From NCBI GenBank assembly GCA_963702925.1, contig OY969771.1:186001-250000 (forward strand): a stretch of DNA of 64,000 bases, in the 5' to 3' direction. Positions 8,839-17,302 of this stretch are shown in pieces (the first letter of the stretch is position 1; each line of letters begins with the position of its first letter). The position numbers and the translations under genes were made by a program. The DNA comes from CAIKMD01 sp963702925 (GTDB taxonomy: Bacteria > Pseudomonadota > Alphaproteobacteria > ATCC43930 > CGMCC-115725). The notes beneath the pieces were generated by a model. The model saw only the letters and a program-made list of their open reading frames with translations. It did not search any database and was not told the origin of the DNA.

Positions 8839-9474
8839 TCAACCTACCAGGTCGGCCCCAACGCAGGGAATTTCACGTTCAGTCAAAGCCTGATGTGTCG
8901 CAAAGAGTGACCCGCCGATATCGATTGCGCGGCACGCGTCCTCGACCACGACGACCGCAAAGCCTGCGTCCCGCGCATCTTCGGCGGAATAGCGCACGCA
9001 GAAATCGAAAGCGAGACCGGCGATGAAGACGCGACCGATGCCGCGCTCCCGCAAATAACCCGCGAGGCCGGTCAAGGTCCGCCGATCGTTTTCGCGGAAC
9101 GCGGAATAGGAATCGATGGCGCAATGGAATCCTTTGCGCAACACCAATTCCGCGTGGGGAATGAGCAAATCGCGATGGAGCGCGGCGCCCGCGCTCTCCT
9201 GCACGCAGTGATCTGGCCACAAGATCTGTTGGCCATAGGAGAGCTCGACCAAGTCGTATGGCTTGGCGCCAGTATGGCTCGACGCGAAAGACGAATGGCC
9301 TTTTGGATGCCAATCCTGTGTCAAGACGACATGCGCGAATGACCGCGCGAGACGATTGACCACTGCCACGACCTCGTTGCCATGCGGCACCGCGAGAGCG
9401 CCATCGGGACAGAAATCATTCTGGATGTCGACAATCAGAAGAAGATCGGCATCGCCGATGGCGAGACGGGTCAT
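8839..9474 (-). CDS. pncA: Nicotinamidase (isochorismatase fold)
   Basis: 211 residues, the normal size for PncA. The catalytic triad is visible as Asp16 (VDIQNDFCPDG), Lys114 (VLRKGF) and Cys159 (FDFCVRYSA); the metal-site segment TQDWHPKGHSSFASSH (residues about 52-67) is intact. It hydrolyses nicotinamide to nicotinate and ammonia in the cytoplasm. Its start overlaps the stop of pncB by 4 bases, so nicotinate is made and used by adjacent products. Triad and neighbour together make the assignment firm. Confidence 0.93.
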   Translation of the reverse strand: MTRLAIGDADLLLIVDIQNDFCPDGALAVPHGNEVVAVVNRLARSFAHVVLTQDWHPKGHSSFASSHTGAKPYDLVELSYGQQILWPDHCVQESAGAALHRDLLIPHAELVLRKGFHCAIDSYSAFRENDRRTLTGLAGYLRERGIGRVFIAGLAFDFCVRYSAEDARDAGFAVVVVEDACRAIDIGGSLFATHQALTEREIPCVGADLVG

Positions 9475-10814
9475 GGCTGCCGACTTTCCTGTGCCAGACG
9501 CTGGTCGACCTCATCGGCGAGATCGGTCAATACATCCGCGACTTGGACCGGATAGGCCGCGCCCGGTTCGAGAAGACGCAAGGACTCGGGCAGCGCCGCA
9601 AGGTTTCCGGTGGCGTTGGCGCGGATTTCATCGAGCCGCGGACGTGTCAGGCGGCGACCTTCGCGCATGGCGGGTTCGATCAGCTTCTCCCCGGGCTGGG
9701 CGTCGGTCTCCAGCGACAACACGTCGCCGGTCATCTTTCCTTCCGGCCCAAACCGGCGCCAGACCTGCTTCCGGCCCGGCCAGGTCGCCTTTCCGGCGGA
9801 GCGTTTGCGCCGCGCGACGCCCGCATATTCCTCGAGCTTATAAGCACAGTCGAGCGCGGGCACGTCGGACGAGGTGGTGAGGCTTGTGCCGACGCCGAAA
9901 CCGTCGACGGGCGCTCCGGCGGCGAGCATGGTCTGGATCTGATCTTCGTCGAGACCGCCGCTTGCGAAGATATGCGTGTCTTTCAACCCGCCTTCGTCGA
10001 AGATACGCCGCACGCTTTTCGACAGCGCGGTCATATCGCCGCTATCGAGCCTCACCGCGCCGATCTTGATCCCGCGCGCCTTGAGGCGCGGCGCCAGCGC
10101 CACGACTTTTCGCGCGGCTGCCTCGGTGTCGTAAGTGTCGATCAACAGCGTGAGATTTTCCGGCCGCGACAGCGCAAAATTCTCGAAAGCCTTGGTTTCG
10201 TCGTCGTGAACCTGGACGAAGGAATGAGCCATCGTCCCATAGATCGGGATGCCGTAAAGGCGCTCCGCCAACATGGTGGCGGTGCCGGAAAATCCTGCGA
10301 CATAGCTCGCCCGGGCAGCAAAGAGACCCGCTTCGGCGCCATGCGCGCGCCGCAACCCGAAATCGACCAGCAGCTTGCCAGGCGCCGTCAAAACGATGCG
10401 CGCGGCCTTCGCCGCGATCAGCGATTGAAAATGCAAAATATTGATGAGCCTGGTCTCGACGTATTGCGCCTGCGGCAAGGGCGCCGTCACGCGCAAGATC
10501 GGCTCGTTGGCGAAGAAGATGGTACCCTCCGGCATCGCATCGACATCGCCGGTAAAGCGAAACGAGGCAAGATAGTCGAGCAGCTTTCGCGAAAAGTGCC
10601 CGCTACGCGCGAGCCAGTCGATGTCGTCGGCTGAAAAATGCAGTTCCTCGAGAAAATCCAACGCCTGCTCGAGCCCTGCGGTCATCAGAAAGCCCCGCCG
10701 TGGCGGCAATTTGCGGACGAAGAACTCGAAAACGGCGGTCTCGGTCTCGCCATGATCGAGATAGGCCTCGATCATGTTGAGTTGATAGAGGTCGGTGAGA
10801 AGTGGGCTTGTCAT
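9471..10814 (-). CDS. pncB: Nicotinate phosphoribosyltransferase
   Basis: 447 residues from ATG 10814 (preceded by GGAAAGG); the frame is open further upstream but the conserved N-terminus TSPLLTDLYQLNM begins right at this ATG. Family motifs include FFVRKLPPRRGF, the DFGLRRAHG strand, GTMAHSFVQ and the DSGD phosphate loop (VRLDSGDM). The enzyme joins nicotinate and PRPP to nicotinate mononucleotide with ATP. The downstream pncA supplies nicotinate and, by inference, phnN supplies PRPP. The dehydrogenase gene upstream ends 135 bases before it. Confidence 0.93.
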   Translation of the reverse strand: MTSPLLTDLYQLNMIEAYLDHGETETAVFEFFVRKLPPRRGFLMTAGLEQALDFLEELHFSADDIDWLARSGHFSRKLLDYLASFRFTGDVDAMPEGTIFFANEPILRVTAPLPQAQYVETRLINILHFQSLIAAKAARIVLTAPGKLLVDFGLRRAHGAEAGLFAARASYVAGFSGTATMLAERLYGIPIYGTMAHSFVQVHDDETKAFENFALSRPENLTLLIDTYDTEAAARKVVALAPRLKARGIKIGAVRLDSGDMTALSKSVRRIFDEGGLKDTHIFASGGLDEDQIQTMLAAGAPVDGFGVGTSLTTSSDVPALDCAYKLEEYAGVARRKRSAGKATWPGRKQVWRRFGPEGKMTGDVLSLETDAQPGEKLIEPAMREGRRLTRPRLDEIRANATGNLAALPESLRLLEPGAAYPVQVADVLTDLADEVDQRLAQESRQP

Positions 10815-10949
10815 CGCCGCGAACCTTTCCAACCAGCCGCAGACAAAAGATTGCGAGGCCCAGAACGGCGCCATCGTAACCGGGATCAGGCGCGGAAAGC
10901 GAGACGTCGTTGCGCGACAACTCCGCAACTGGGCCATCGGCACGGCGAT

Positions 10950-12053
10950 CTACCAACGACGTATTTTCATCGCGTTGCGAACCCGGCGTTCCGCGAGCGC
11001 GACCGCGGCCGCGCGCGGAAGAACGGTCGCTTGTCGCGATTCCTCGATGACTGCTTTGGTATTCGCGCGAATTTTCTCGTCGATTGCCGCAAACGCCGCT
11101 GTTTCGGTGCCCCCGTGGTATTCCGTTGCGGCGCAAATCACGCCGCCGGCGTTGGCGATGAAGTCGGGCAGCACGAGAACGCCGCGCTGGGCAAGGATTT
11201 GTTCCGCCTCAAGCGTAAGGGGAATATTAGCCCCTTGGGCGACAAGCCTTGCTCGCAGCCGCGCCGCATTGCCGGCATGCAGGACGTCGGGTCGCGCCGC
11301 GGGTATCCAGATGTCGCAATCAACATCGATAATGGCGTCGATCGGGAGCTTTCTGCCGCGTGGGCTGGAAGCGAGGGGTGCGCCGCGTTCCTTTAGCGCG
11401 ATAAGGTCGCCAACATCGAGTCCGTCAGTATCCTCGAGCGTGCCGCCGCTATCGCTTGCGGCGACGAGCACGGCGCCGCGTTGCGCGAGAAACCGCGCGG
11501 CATTTTTCCCGACCGAGCCAAATCCTTGCACCGCGACCCGGGCGCCTTTCAGGTCCAGACCGATATACAAGCGTGCCACGTCGATCGCGGACATTAGGCC
11601 AAAGCCCGTCGCCCCAATTTCATCGAGCGGAATCCCGCCCAGTTCACGCGGTAGCCCTACCGAGCGGGCGATCTCATCGTAAATCCAGGCCATCGCACGC
11701 TCGTCGGTCCCCATGTCCGGGCCCGGAATGTATTCTCTGAGGTCAACAATCGCGGCCGCAAAGGCGCGAATAACTCTTTCCTTATCTGCGATCGGCATTG
11801 CTGGATCGGCGTAGATTACGCTCTTGCCGCCGCCATGGGGAAGACCGGCCGCGGCGTTTTTCATGGTCATGGCGCGTGCAAGCCGACAGGCCTCTTGAGC
11901 GCTCACATCCGGTGCCATGCGAACGCCGCCGATCGCGGGTCCGCAAGCAATGTTGTCGACGGCAACGACGGCCCTAAGTCCGGCGCGGGGGCGATGAATA
12001 TGGACGATTTTGAGCGGCCCGAGATCGTCGGCCAAGGCGAAGAGATCTTCCAC
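10950..12053 (-). CDS. Glu/Leu/Phe/Val dehydrogenase family protein
   Basis: 367 residues with the two dehydrogenase domains. The substrate domain carries GGVRMAPD, the catalytic-lysine strand MKNAAAGLPHGGGKSVI (residues about 64-80) and PGPDMGTD. The NAD-binding Rossmann domain has VQGFGSVGKNAARFL (about 179-193) and ANAGGVICA near the end. The size (about 365) matches leucine/phenylalanine dehydrogenases more than the larger glutamate enzymes. It would interconvert an amino acid and its 2-oxo acid using NAD(P). It reads into pncB on the same strand; its place ahead of NAD salvage genes may reflect shared control rather than one pathway. Exact amino acid is not resolvable. Confidence 0.88.
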   Translation of the reverse strand: MEDLFALADDLGPLKIVHIHRPRAGLRAVVAVDNIACGPAIGGVRMAPDVSAQEACRLARAMTMKNAAAGLPHGGGKSVIYADPAMPIADKERVIRAFAAAIVDLREYIPGPDMGTDERAMAWIYDEIARSVGLPRELGGIPLDEIGATGFGLMSAIDVARLYIGLDLKGARVAVQGFGSVGKNAARFLAQRGAVLVAASDSGGTLEDTDGLDVGDLIALKERGAPLASSPRGRKLPIDAIIDVDCDIWIPAARPDVLHAGNAARLRARLVAQGANIPLTLEAEQILAQRGVLVLPDFIANAGGVICAATEYHGGTETAAFAAIDEKIRANTKAVIEESRQATVLPRAAAVALAERRVRNAMKIRRW

Positions 12054-12260
12054 GACAGGATTCCTTCGGTTCGGTTGTTCGAGATCAGCGATCGGCGCTC
12101 GCCGTTTCCCGCCGGCCAGGCAGCAATTGCACCGCCCGGCATCGGCGACTTGCGGCCTCCTACCTTGGTCGGAAAGCCTAGATGGTCACAAACGGCCTGC
12201 CTTGAGCCAGATCAAAGTTGCACGACCGGCGGCAGTCCAACGCACTGGTCCGCGCCTACC

Positions 12261-13604
12261 CTATGGCGCAACTTCCTCGAGCAGCCCGGCTTCTGCGAGC
12301 TGGCGCGCAACCGGCGCGAGCTCCAAGGCATTGGCGCCGATGATCTCGGCAATCGCAATCAAGTCGGTCTTGCCGTCGGCATAAGCCAACAGATTCATCA
12401 TGCCGCGTACAGTCGCGCCGCTGTCGCGCGTGCTAAGCGTGGGATAAAGCCCGCGCGGCCCGAGTTGCGGCTCGCACGGGACCGTGACGCGATAATACCG
12501 GTTGGCTTCGAGCAGGCTCAGACAATCGCGCAGCGCGGCGAAGCCGCCTTCAAGACCGGTTTGCGTGACGAAAGAGAGATCGTCCAGCGAGGTGTGATAT
12601 TCGGGATAGGTGCCGTATTTCGAGCGCATGATCGAGGCAACCGGCAGGTCGACCAACGGGCTGCAATATTGCCGCTCGTCGCTGCCGCGCTCGAGAAAGC
12701 TGTAGCGCGTAAAGCCGCTGGGCAGCCGGTTCAGGATATGAATCGCCGCGCGATCGGCCAGGGTATTGCCGCAACGCGACGGCATGAAGGAATAGTCCCG
12801 CTCGTCGCCGATGCAGGTCACGACGAAACCCGCCGCAGTATGCGCGCGCATCGCATCGCAATGCCGGCTGAGATAGATGATCGAGCCGATGGTCTCCGGC
12901 ACGAAGACCACGCGATAGGTATATCGCCGCTCCTTCAAGCTCGTGAGCCAGCGCGCCAAGGCCGTGGTCACGACCGGCCCGGACAATTCGTTGTTAGCCA
13001 TGGAAGGGTGGCAGATATAGGTAGAAAGCAGCACTTCTTCGGTCGTAGCTCCCGGCAGGATCAGCTCGCCGTAATTGATGACGCCGGGCGTCAAAGTACT
13101 GTCGATGACAACGCGATAGCGGCCGGGTTTCAGCGCGCGACGCTGACGATCGGTCAAGCAAAAGCCCCAGCGGCGTTTGTAATAGGATGTCACATAGGGG
13201 ATCGCGTCCGGCTGTTCCGGAAGCGAATAGAGATGGGGCTGTAGCTCGTCGAGGGAGAGCGTCGCATCGACCGGCTCCGAATAGCCCATCACATGCAGAT
13301 TGTGGGCGCGGAAATCGACGATGCGTTTGCCGGTTTTATCCGCGATATAGGCATCGCGGATGTTCCATTCATCCGGCACGGTCCAGTCGAAGGCCTTCGT
13401 GCCGCTCGCGGCACTTTCGACCCGCAAGCCCGGAAGCAGCTTCGCCAGATAGGCGAGCGTCTGACGGGTTCCGTCGCCGCTGAGGCTGCGGCAGATCGGA
13501 AACAAATCGCGTGCCCATTGGTGCATCGGCTCGAATGTGGTGCCCGCCGGCACCGCGGCCGACAGGGACTCCCGCGCGGTCGCCAAATCATCTGGTGCCA
13601 TCAT
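12261..13604 (-). CDS. DUF4910 zinc aminopeptidase-like protein with C-terminal winged-helix region
   Basis: 447 residues. The N-terminal and central parts match the DUF2172/DUF4910 M28-like peptidase family: DLFPICRSLSGDGTRQTL near residue 35, a metal-site CHPSMANNELSG (about 197-208), PETIGS, and YHTSLDDL (about 340). The last ~70 residues look like a winged-helix tail. Members are often found in surface-polysaccharide or secondary-metabolite clusters and are assumed to cut a peptide or amide bond; substrates are not known to me. Its start overlaps the VOC gene by 4 bases, placing it as the last gene of the FkbH/ACP operon. Here it might trim an acyl-amide made by the upstream genes; that is inference. 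Confidence 0.85.
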   Translation of the reverse strand: MMAPDDLATARESLSAAVPAGTTFEPMHQWARDLFPICRSLSGDGTRQTLAYLAKLLPGLRVESAASGTKAFDWTVPDEWNIRDAYIADKTGKRIVDFRAHNLHVMGYSEPVDATLSLDELQPHLYSLPEQPDAIPYVTSYYKRRWGFCLTDRQRRALKPGRYRVVIDSTLTPGVINYGELILPGATTEEVLLSTYICHPSMANNELSGPVVTTALARWLTSLKERRYTYRVVFVPETIGSIIYLSRHCDAMRAHTAAGFVVTCIGDERDYSFMPSRCGNTLADRAAIHILNRLPSGFTRYSFLERGSDERQYCSPLVDLPVASIMRSKYGTYPEYHTSLDDLSFVTQTGLEGGFAALRDCLSLLEANRYYRVTVPCEPQLGPRGLYPTLSTRDSGATVRGMMNLLAYADGKTDLIAIAEIIGANALELAPVARQLAEAGLLEEVAP

Positions 13605-14035
13605 CTGCTCACATCTGAATGTGCGGTGAAGTGTTCGGATTTGTCTTCGACCAGCTCGATAATAAAGCGCAGCGATGTTAGGTAAAACGCCACGCGTCGT
13701 CCGCCGAATGCCGCCGCCGGTTGCGGCCGGCCCAAAGGAAGCGATCCCTGCCGCCGCAGCGTTTCCATCGCGGCCTCGAAATCGCCGCTGCGATAGGCGA
13801 CGTGATTGAGGATGTTGGTGCCGGAAGCGAGCGCGCCGGAAACCGGATTGGGCCCGTCGAGCGGCGCCACGAGCTCATAGCGAATGCCGGAGCGATCGAC
13901 GCCGAACTGCACGCGGACATGGATGCCCGGATCGTCGACGATCTCGGTCCAGGATTCGATCGGCAGCAGCGCTTGAAGCTGTTGCCGGCCGGTCTCGATG
14001 TCGCGGACGAAAAGCCCGATATGATCGAAGATCAC
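13601..14035 (-). CDS. VOC/glyoxalase-fold protein (methylmalonyl-CoA epimerase-like)
   Basis: 144 residues with two beta-alpha-beta-beta-beta VOC modules. It starts FDHIGLFVRDIE, giving the first metal-ligand His, has LNHVAYRSGDFE in the middle (second His) and FIIELVED near the end (metal-ligand Glu). The arrangement is that of methylmalonyl-CoA epimerase and related lactoylglutathione lyase-fold proteins. It overlaps its neighbours by 4 bases on both sides, so it belongs to the FkbH-ACP operon and could act on an ACP- or sugar-bound intermediate. The precise reaction is unknown. Confidence 0.85.
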   Translation of the reverse strand: MIFDHIGLFVRDIETGRQQLQALLPIESWTEIVDDPGIHVRVQFGVDRSGIRYELVAPLDGPNPVSGALASGTNILNHVAYRSGDFEAAMETLRRQGSLPLGRPQPAAAFGGRRVAFYLTSLRFIIELVEDKSEHFTAHSDVSR

Positions 14036-14820
14036 GCGCGCCTCGCGCCTTCGCGGATGAGCGCCGAAGGATCCTCGTTCATGAGTTCGACCGCCGCGTC
14101 GAAGAAATCTTTCGCCATGACGACCATAAGCCCGACGCGACCCACGGCGGCGCTGCGCAGCCGGCCGGTGTCATCGAGCCTCTCCTTCAAGCGCGCGAGA
14201 TCGGTTTGCGTCTCGCGGTTCAGGTCGCGAACCAGGTACTCGACGATAGCGCTCTCGGGCTTGCCATGGCGGAGGATCGATCCGGTGAAATGCTTGACGT
14301 AGCGGTATTCGACCTGCCGGCTCTGCTCGACATAATGGGTAAAGGTGATGCGATCGAAGCCGCAACCAAGACACCCGATCATGCCGTTATTCTGAAAAAG
14401 CAGATCGAAAGCCGAGCCGGGACCGAAGCAATCATCGACCCTCGCCGCAGCGAAGTCAGGCGCAAGCCGGCCAAAGGCGGCAACGCTGAAAAGCGGGTTC
14501 TCCGAGCGCAGCACGCCGGGCCGGCGGCGAAAATGCTCGGTAAGCGCACCGACCGTGCTCGGCGACGCGGCGGGATCGAAATTCTCGCCGCGGGTAAAGC
14601 TATAGGTAAAGGTCGGCATCACCAAGGTACCGCTCGGACCGAGCGCCGCCAGAACCGCGTCGATCACGACGTCGAGGCGCTTCGCCGACGGAAGACCGCC
14701 GGCGAGCTGGGCGGCGACCATCGCGTCGCCATGCAGCATCAAGGTTCCGCCTTCGGTGACACCGCAGGACCGGAACGCATCCGTGATGTCGTTGCCCGCC
14801 AGCGCCGTCAAGGTGGTCAC
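14032..14820 (-). CDS. AAC(3)-fold N-acyltransferase
   Basis: I start at the GTG at 14820, which overlaps the TGA of the ACP gene (GTGA); the longer open frame upstream runs antisense-free into the ACP coding region and is a shadow. The 262-residue product has the AAC(3)/FrbF fold signatures: LMLHGDAM, GTLVMPTFTYSF, ENPLFSVAAFG and a conserved THYVEQ near residue 175. Classical members acetylate position 3 of aminoglycosides, but many relatives in sugar or antibiotic clusters move other acyl groups onto amines. Being translationally coupled to an ACP, it probably uses an ACP-bound acyl donor. It should not be read as a resistance gene from sequence alone. Confidence 0.82.
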   Translation of the reverse strand: MTTLTALAGNDITDAFRSCGVTEGGTLMLHGDAMVAAQLAGGLPSAKRLDVVIDAVLAALGPSGTLVMPTFTYSFTRGENFDPAASPSTVGALTEHFRRRPGVLRSENPLFSVAAFGRLAPDFAAARVDDCFGPGSAFDLLFQNNGMIGCLGCGFDRITFTHYVEQSRQVEYRYVKHFTGSILRHGKPESAIVEYLVRDLNRETQTDLARLKERLDDTGRLRSAAVGRVGLMVVMAKDFFDAAVELMNEDPSALIREGARRA

Positions 14821-15053
14821 GCGGCGAGCCCCCGCCCCGTCAACGCGGTGCGGATTTGGCTGAGGTTCTTCAGCTCCGTCATCTCGTCGACCGAGAAGCG
14901 AATGCCATAGGTCTCTTCCACCAGCAGCAGCAAATTGAAATGCCCGAGCGAATCCCATTCGGGAAAGGAATTGATTCCGAGATCTTCCCGGTTCGCATCG
15001 AAGCTGGCGGTCGGAAAAACTTCCTTAAGCAGATCGGGCAAGCGCTTGTTCAT
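14817..15053 (-). CDS. Acyl carrier protein
   Basis: A 78-residue acidic helical protein from ATG 15053 (two other in-frame ATGs at 15059 and 15065 are possible). The phosphopantetheine site is EWDSLGHFNLL, with Ser35 as the attachment point, and the following helix LLLVEETYGIRFS is typical of discrete ACPs. Its 5' end overlaps the FkbH-like gene by 29 bases and its stop overlaps the acyltransferase start. FkbH-type proteins load a three-carbon glycolytic unit onto such an ACP, so this ACP is likely the carrier of that unit. Confidence 0.9.
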   Translation of the reverse strand: MNKRLPDLLKEVFPTASFDANREDLGINSFPEWDSLGHFNLLLLVEETYGIRFSVDEMTELKNLSQIRTALTGRGLAA

Positions 15054-16734
15054 CGGCATAAACATCCAAATGGGGGATTTTGAGACGTTGAAGATCGGCG
15101 ACATAGAGCGCGCCGCCGAGGGCCAGCCCGTCGAGCGACGCGGCAATCGCCGTGCCTTCCGCCGAGGGCAGACTGACGATGGGGGCAAGGCCGTGCTCAT
15201 GCAGGAACGCCGATGCCATGCTGTTGCGCTCGCTTTGCGCGAATTCGCCAACCAGTATCTTGTAGCCGCGCTGACGCAGAGCGTGTGCGCAAGCATCGAG
15301 CATCCATGCCTCGAGATGACGCCCCAGCACGCGACAGCTGATCAGAAACGTATCCAAAAGCGCGGTGTCGGCTGCAGCGGTCGGCCGCGCGATGGTCAAG
15401 CCGACAATGCCGTGATCGCCGTATTGATCGGTAAGCCGGGTCAGGAACGCCACGACGCGTTCGTCCTCGCTGAGGCGCGTGAGATCGGCGGCGCTGTGAC
15501 GGACGGTGCGAAGATTGAATTGATTGGTCTTGGCGCAAAGCTGGGCCGCGCGCGCGATGCTGCCGGCGTCGATCGGGAGCATCTCGGGACGAAGCGCGAT
15601 CGAGCGCAGAAAATTGCTTTGGTCGCTTTCGCGATTGAGCTTCGTAACGAACTGCGCGCGCGCTTTGTAAAGCTTGGTCTTGCGCCGGTCCTCCGCCGTC
15701 AGCTCGAAGCGCGCGAACTCGGCGGACTCGCCAAGCGCCTTCGGCCAATCGATCACCTGTTCGGGACAATCGAAGACCAGGACTTGCGGCACAGCCGAGC
15801 GAACCTTTTCACGCTCCAACGGATTGTCGTCCCAGAAAGCGAGGCTATCGATGCCGACGCCGAGCTCTTCGGCGATGGCGACGATGTTCTCGCCCTTCTC
15901 GGACCAGTTGATCCGCCAGGCTGCGATGTCGTCGCGCTTCAGGATCATGTTGGGGTGCTTGTCGAAGACCGACCAAACGTCGTTCTCGTCGTTCTTCGAG
16001 GCGATCGCGAGCACGGTGCCGCGTTCGGCCAAGGATTTGATGGCGCACTGGAAATCGACAAAGGCCGCGCCCTTGCCGTCTTGACCGAGGGTCAAGCCCG
16101 CAATGCCGTCCTCGCCGACGACGCCGCCCCACAGCGTATTGTCGCAATCGAGGACCAGGACTTTGCGGGCCGGCTGGACAATGCGCTGGACGAACTGGCT
16201 CAAGCTTTCAGCCAATCGGGCGAGGCCGATCGTCGACAGGCGGCACCGCGCGGCATAATAGTTGCGATTGTCGAAGCAGCGATCCCGGCCGGGTCCCGCG
16301 AATATCTCGTCGAGCGGCAGAACGTGGAGAGCGGGACAGGTTTTTGCCCGCGCATAGAGCTCTTCCTCGAAGCGAAGCGCCAGACGGCGCGGCCCCGGTT
16401 GCTGCTTTCCAAACCCGATCACCACACCCATCGCGGGCGAGGCCCAAGCAATGATCAAAGGCTGATCGGGATTGCCCGCAAGGAACCCGTCGAGCAGTTG
16501 GAGAACGGGCCGCAAGACGGTTTCCGCGTCCAAATCGCTGCCGGCATCGGCCTTCATCAGATCGTCCAAGAAGACGACCCAGGCAATCGCGCCGCGCTGT
16601 CCGGGGTCGGCCAGCACCACCGGCCAGTCGCCGTAAGATCCGAATTCCACCGCGTGAGCGCCAGTGAGCGGCTTCCAGACACCGCCGGGAAGCAGAAAAG
16701 AGGTTGCGGTGAGGCGAATCTGCAAAGGAACCAC
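15025..16734 (-). CDS. FkbH-like HAD-IIIC protein with GNAT domain
   Basis: 569 residues in three parts. Residues 1-190 are an SGNH-like region seen in long FkbH proteins. The HAD-IIIC domain begins at VLVLDCDNTLWGG with nucleophile Asp196 and partner Asp198, and continues with AIASKNDENDV and FWDDNPLERE. The C-terminal third (about 390-560) is a GNAT-type acyltransferase-like domain ending LDVYADEQALARSA. Characterised FkbH relatives dephosphorylate 1,3-bisphosphoglycerate and attach D-glyceryl to an ACP. The ACP gene starts inside its 3' end. No polyketide synthase or glycosyltransferase is nearby, so the end product is open. GTG/ATG start at 16734 is followed upstream by a long intergenic region. 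Confidence 0.92.
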   Translation of the reverse strand: MVPLQIRLTATSFLLPGGVWKPLTGAHAVEFGSYGDWPVVLADPGQRGAIAWVVFLDDLMKADAGSDLDAETVLRPVLQLLDGFLAGNPDQPLIIAWASPAMGVVIGFGKQQPGPRRLALRFEEELYARAKTCPALHVLPLDEIFAGPGRDRCFDNRNYYAARCRLSTIGLARLAESLSQFVQRIVQPARKVLVLDCDNTLWGGVVGEDGIAGLTLGQDGKGAAFVDFQCAIKSLAERGTVLAIASKNDENDVWSVFDKHPNMILKRDDIAAWRINWSEKGENIVAIAEELGVGIDSLAFWDDNPLEREKVRSAVPQVLVFDCPEQVIDWPKALGESAEFARFELTAEDRRKTKLYKARAQFVTKLNRESDQSNFLRSIALRPEMLPIDAGSIARAAQLCAKTNQFNLRTVRHSAADLTRLSEDERVVAFLTRLTDQYGDHGIVGLTIARPTAAADTALLDTFLISCRVLGRHLEAWMLDACAHALRQRGYKILVGEFAQSERNSMASAFLHEHGLAPIVSLPSAEGTAIAASLDGLALGGALYVADLQRLKIPHLDVYADEQALARSA

Positions 16735-17302
16735 CTCTCACTAAAGGCATGGAAACGCGCGCAAAAATAGCGATGCCGCGCACCGAGCGCAGCTCAGATC
16801 ACGCTATCCGAGAATGGTTAATAGAATGCTGATAAAGCCGAGCGCGTGACTCTCGTCGACCAGAATCTGCGATATCGCAGCGCTGACGTGTCGATCATCC
16901 TCGCTTTGCTTCATCGTGTCCGGCGTGCCGCTCACCACGTCACGCAACCGCGCACCAAGCCCGTTATCAAGCTTCACCGCATTTGGCGTCGCCACGAAGC
17001 GGCAACCGCACATAACACCGCGACGCCTACTGCCGTGATGGCGGCACGATTCGCGCCACGCCGGTTAGCCCGCTGATTAAACATAGGTAAAGACTTTCGT
17101 CGCCGGTTTGCCACAATTCCGACCATAAAGCCGCCCCTTTCCCGTCATTTGATTATGCGTCGCTGCTCACGATCGGGGTTCGCGGCGAGCATCGGGGCCA
17201 TGCGTCGCATGGCAAGCAGGTTGGGGGACGATCACAGCGGCTTGGCCGGAGTGTGAAGAGCGTCGCGGCGCCGCGCTATCGACGCGTCGGTTCAACCGAA
17301 TC
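16735..17302. other. Intergenic region with weak ORFs only
   Basis: This 568-base gap separates the divergent FkbH operon and the repeat-protein gene, so it should contain promoters for both. I see no convincing gene. A 69-codon minus-strand frame (16804-17013) and an overlapping 36-codon minus frame (16974-17084, one possible membrane helix) lack ribosome sites and recognisable relatives. An A/T-rich patch around 17075-17095 (GATTAAACATAGGTAAAG) is the most promoter-like stretch. Confidence 0.4.

Noticed and set aside
14032..14820. Aminoglycoside resistance gene
   Set aside because: The AAC(3) fold is shared by many biosynthetic acyltransferases, and coupling to an ACP argues against an antibiotic-modifying role.
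14821..15296. Longer open frames upstream of the AAC(3)-like and ACP starts
   Set aside because: They overlap well-supported coding sequence; the true starts are the GTG at 14820 and ATG at 15053.
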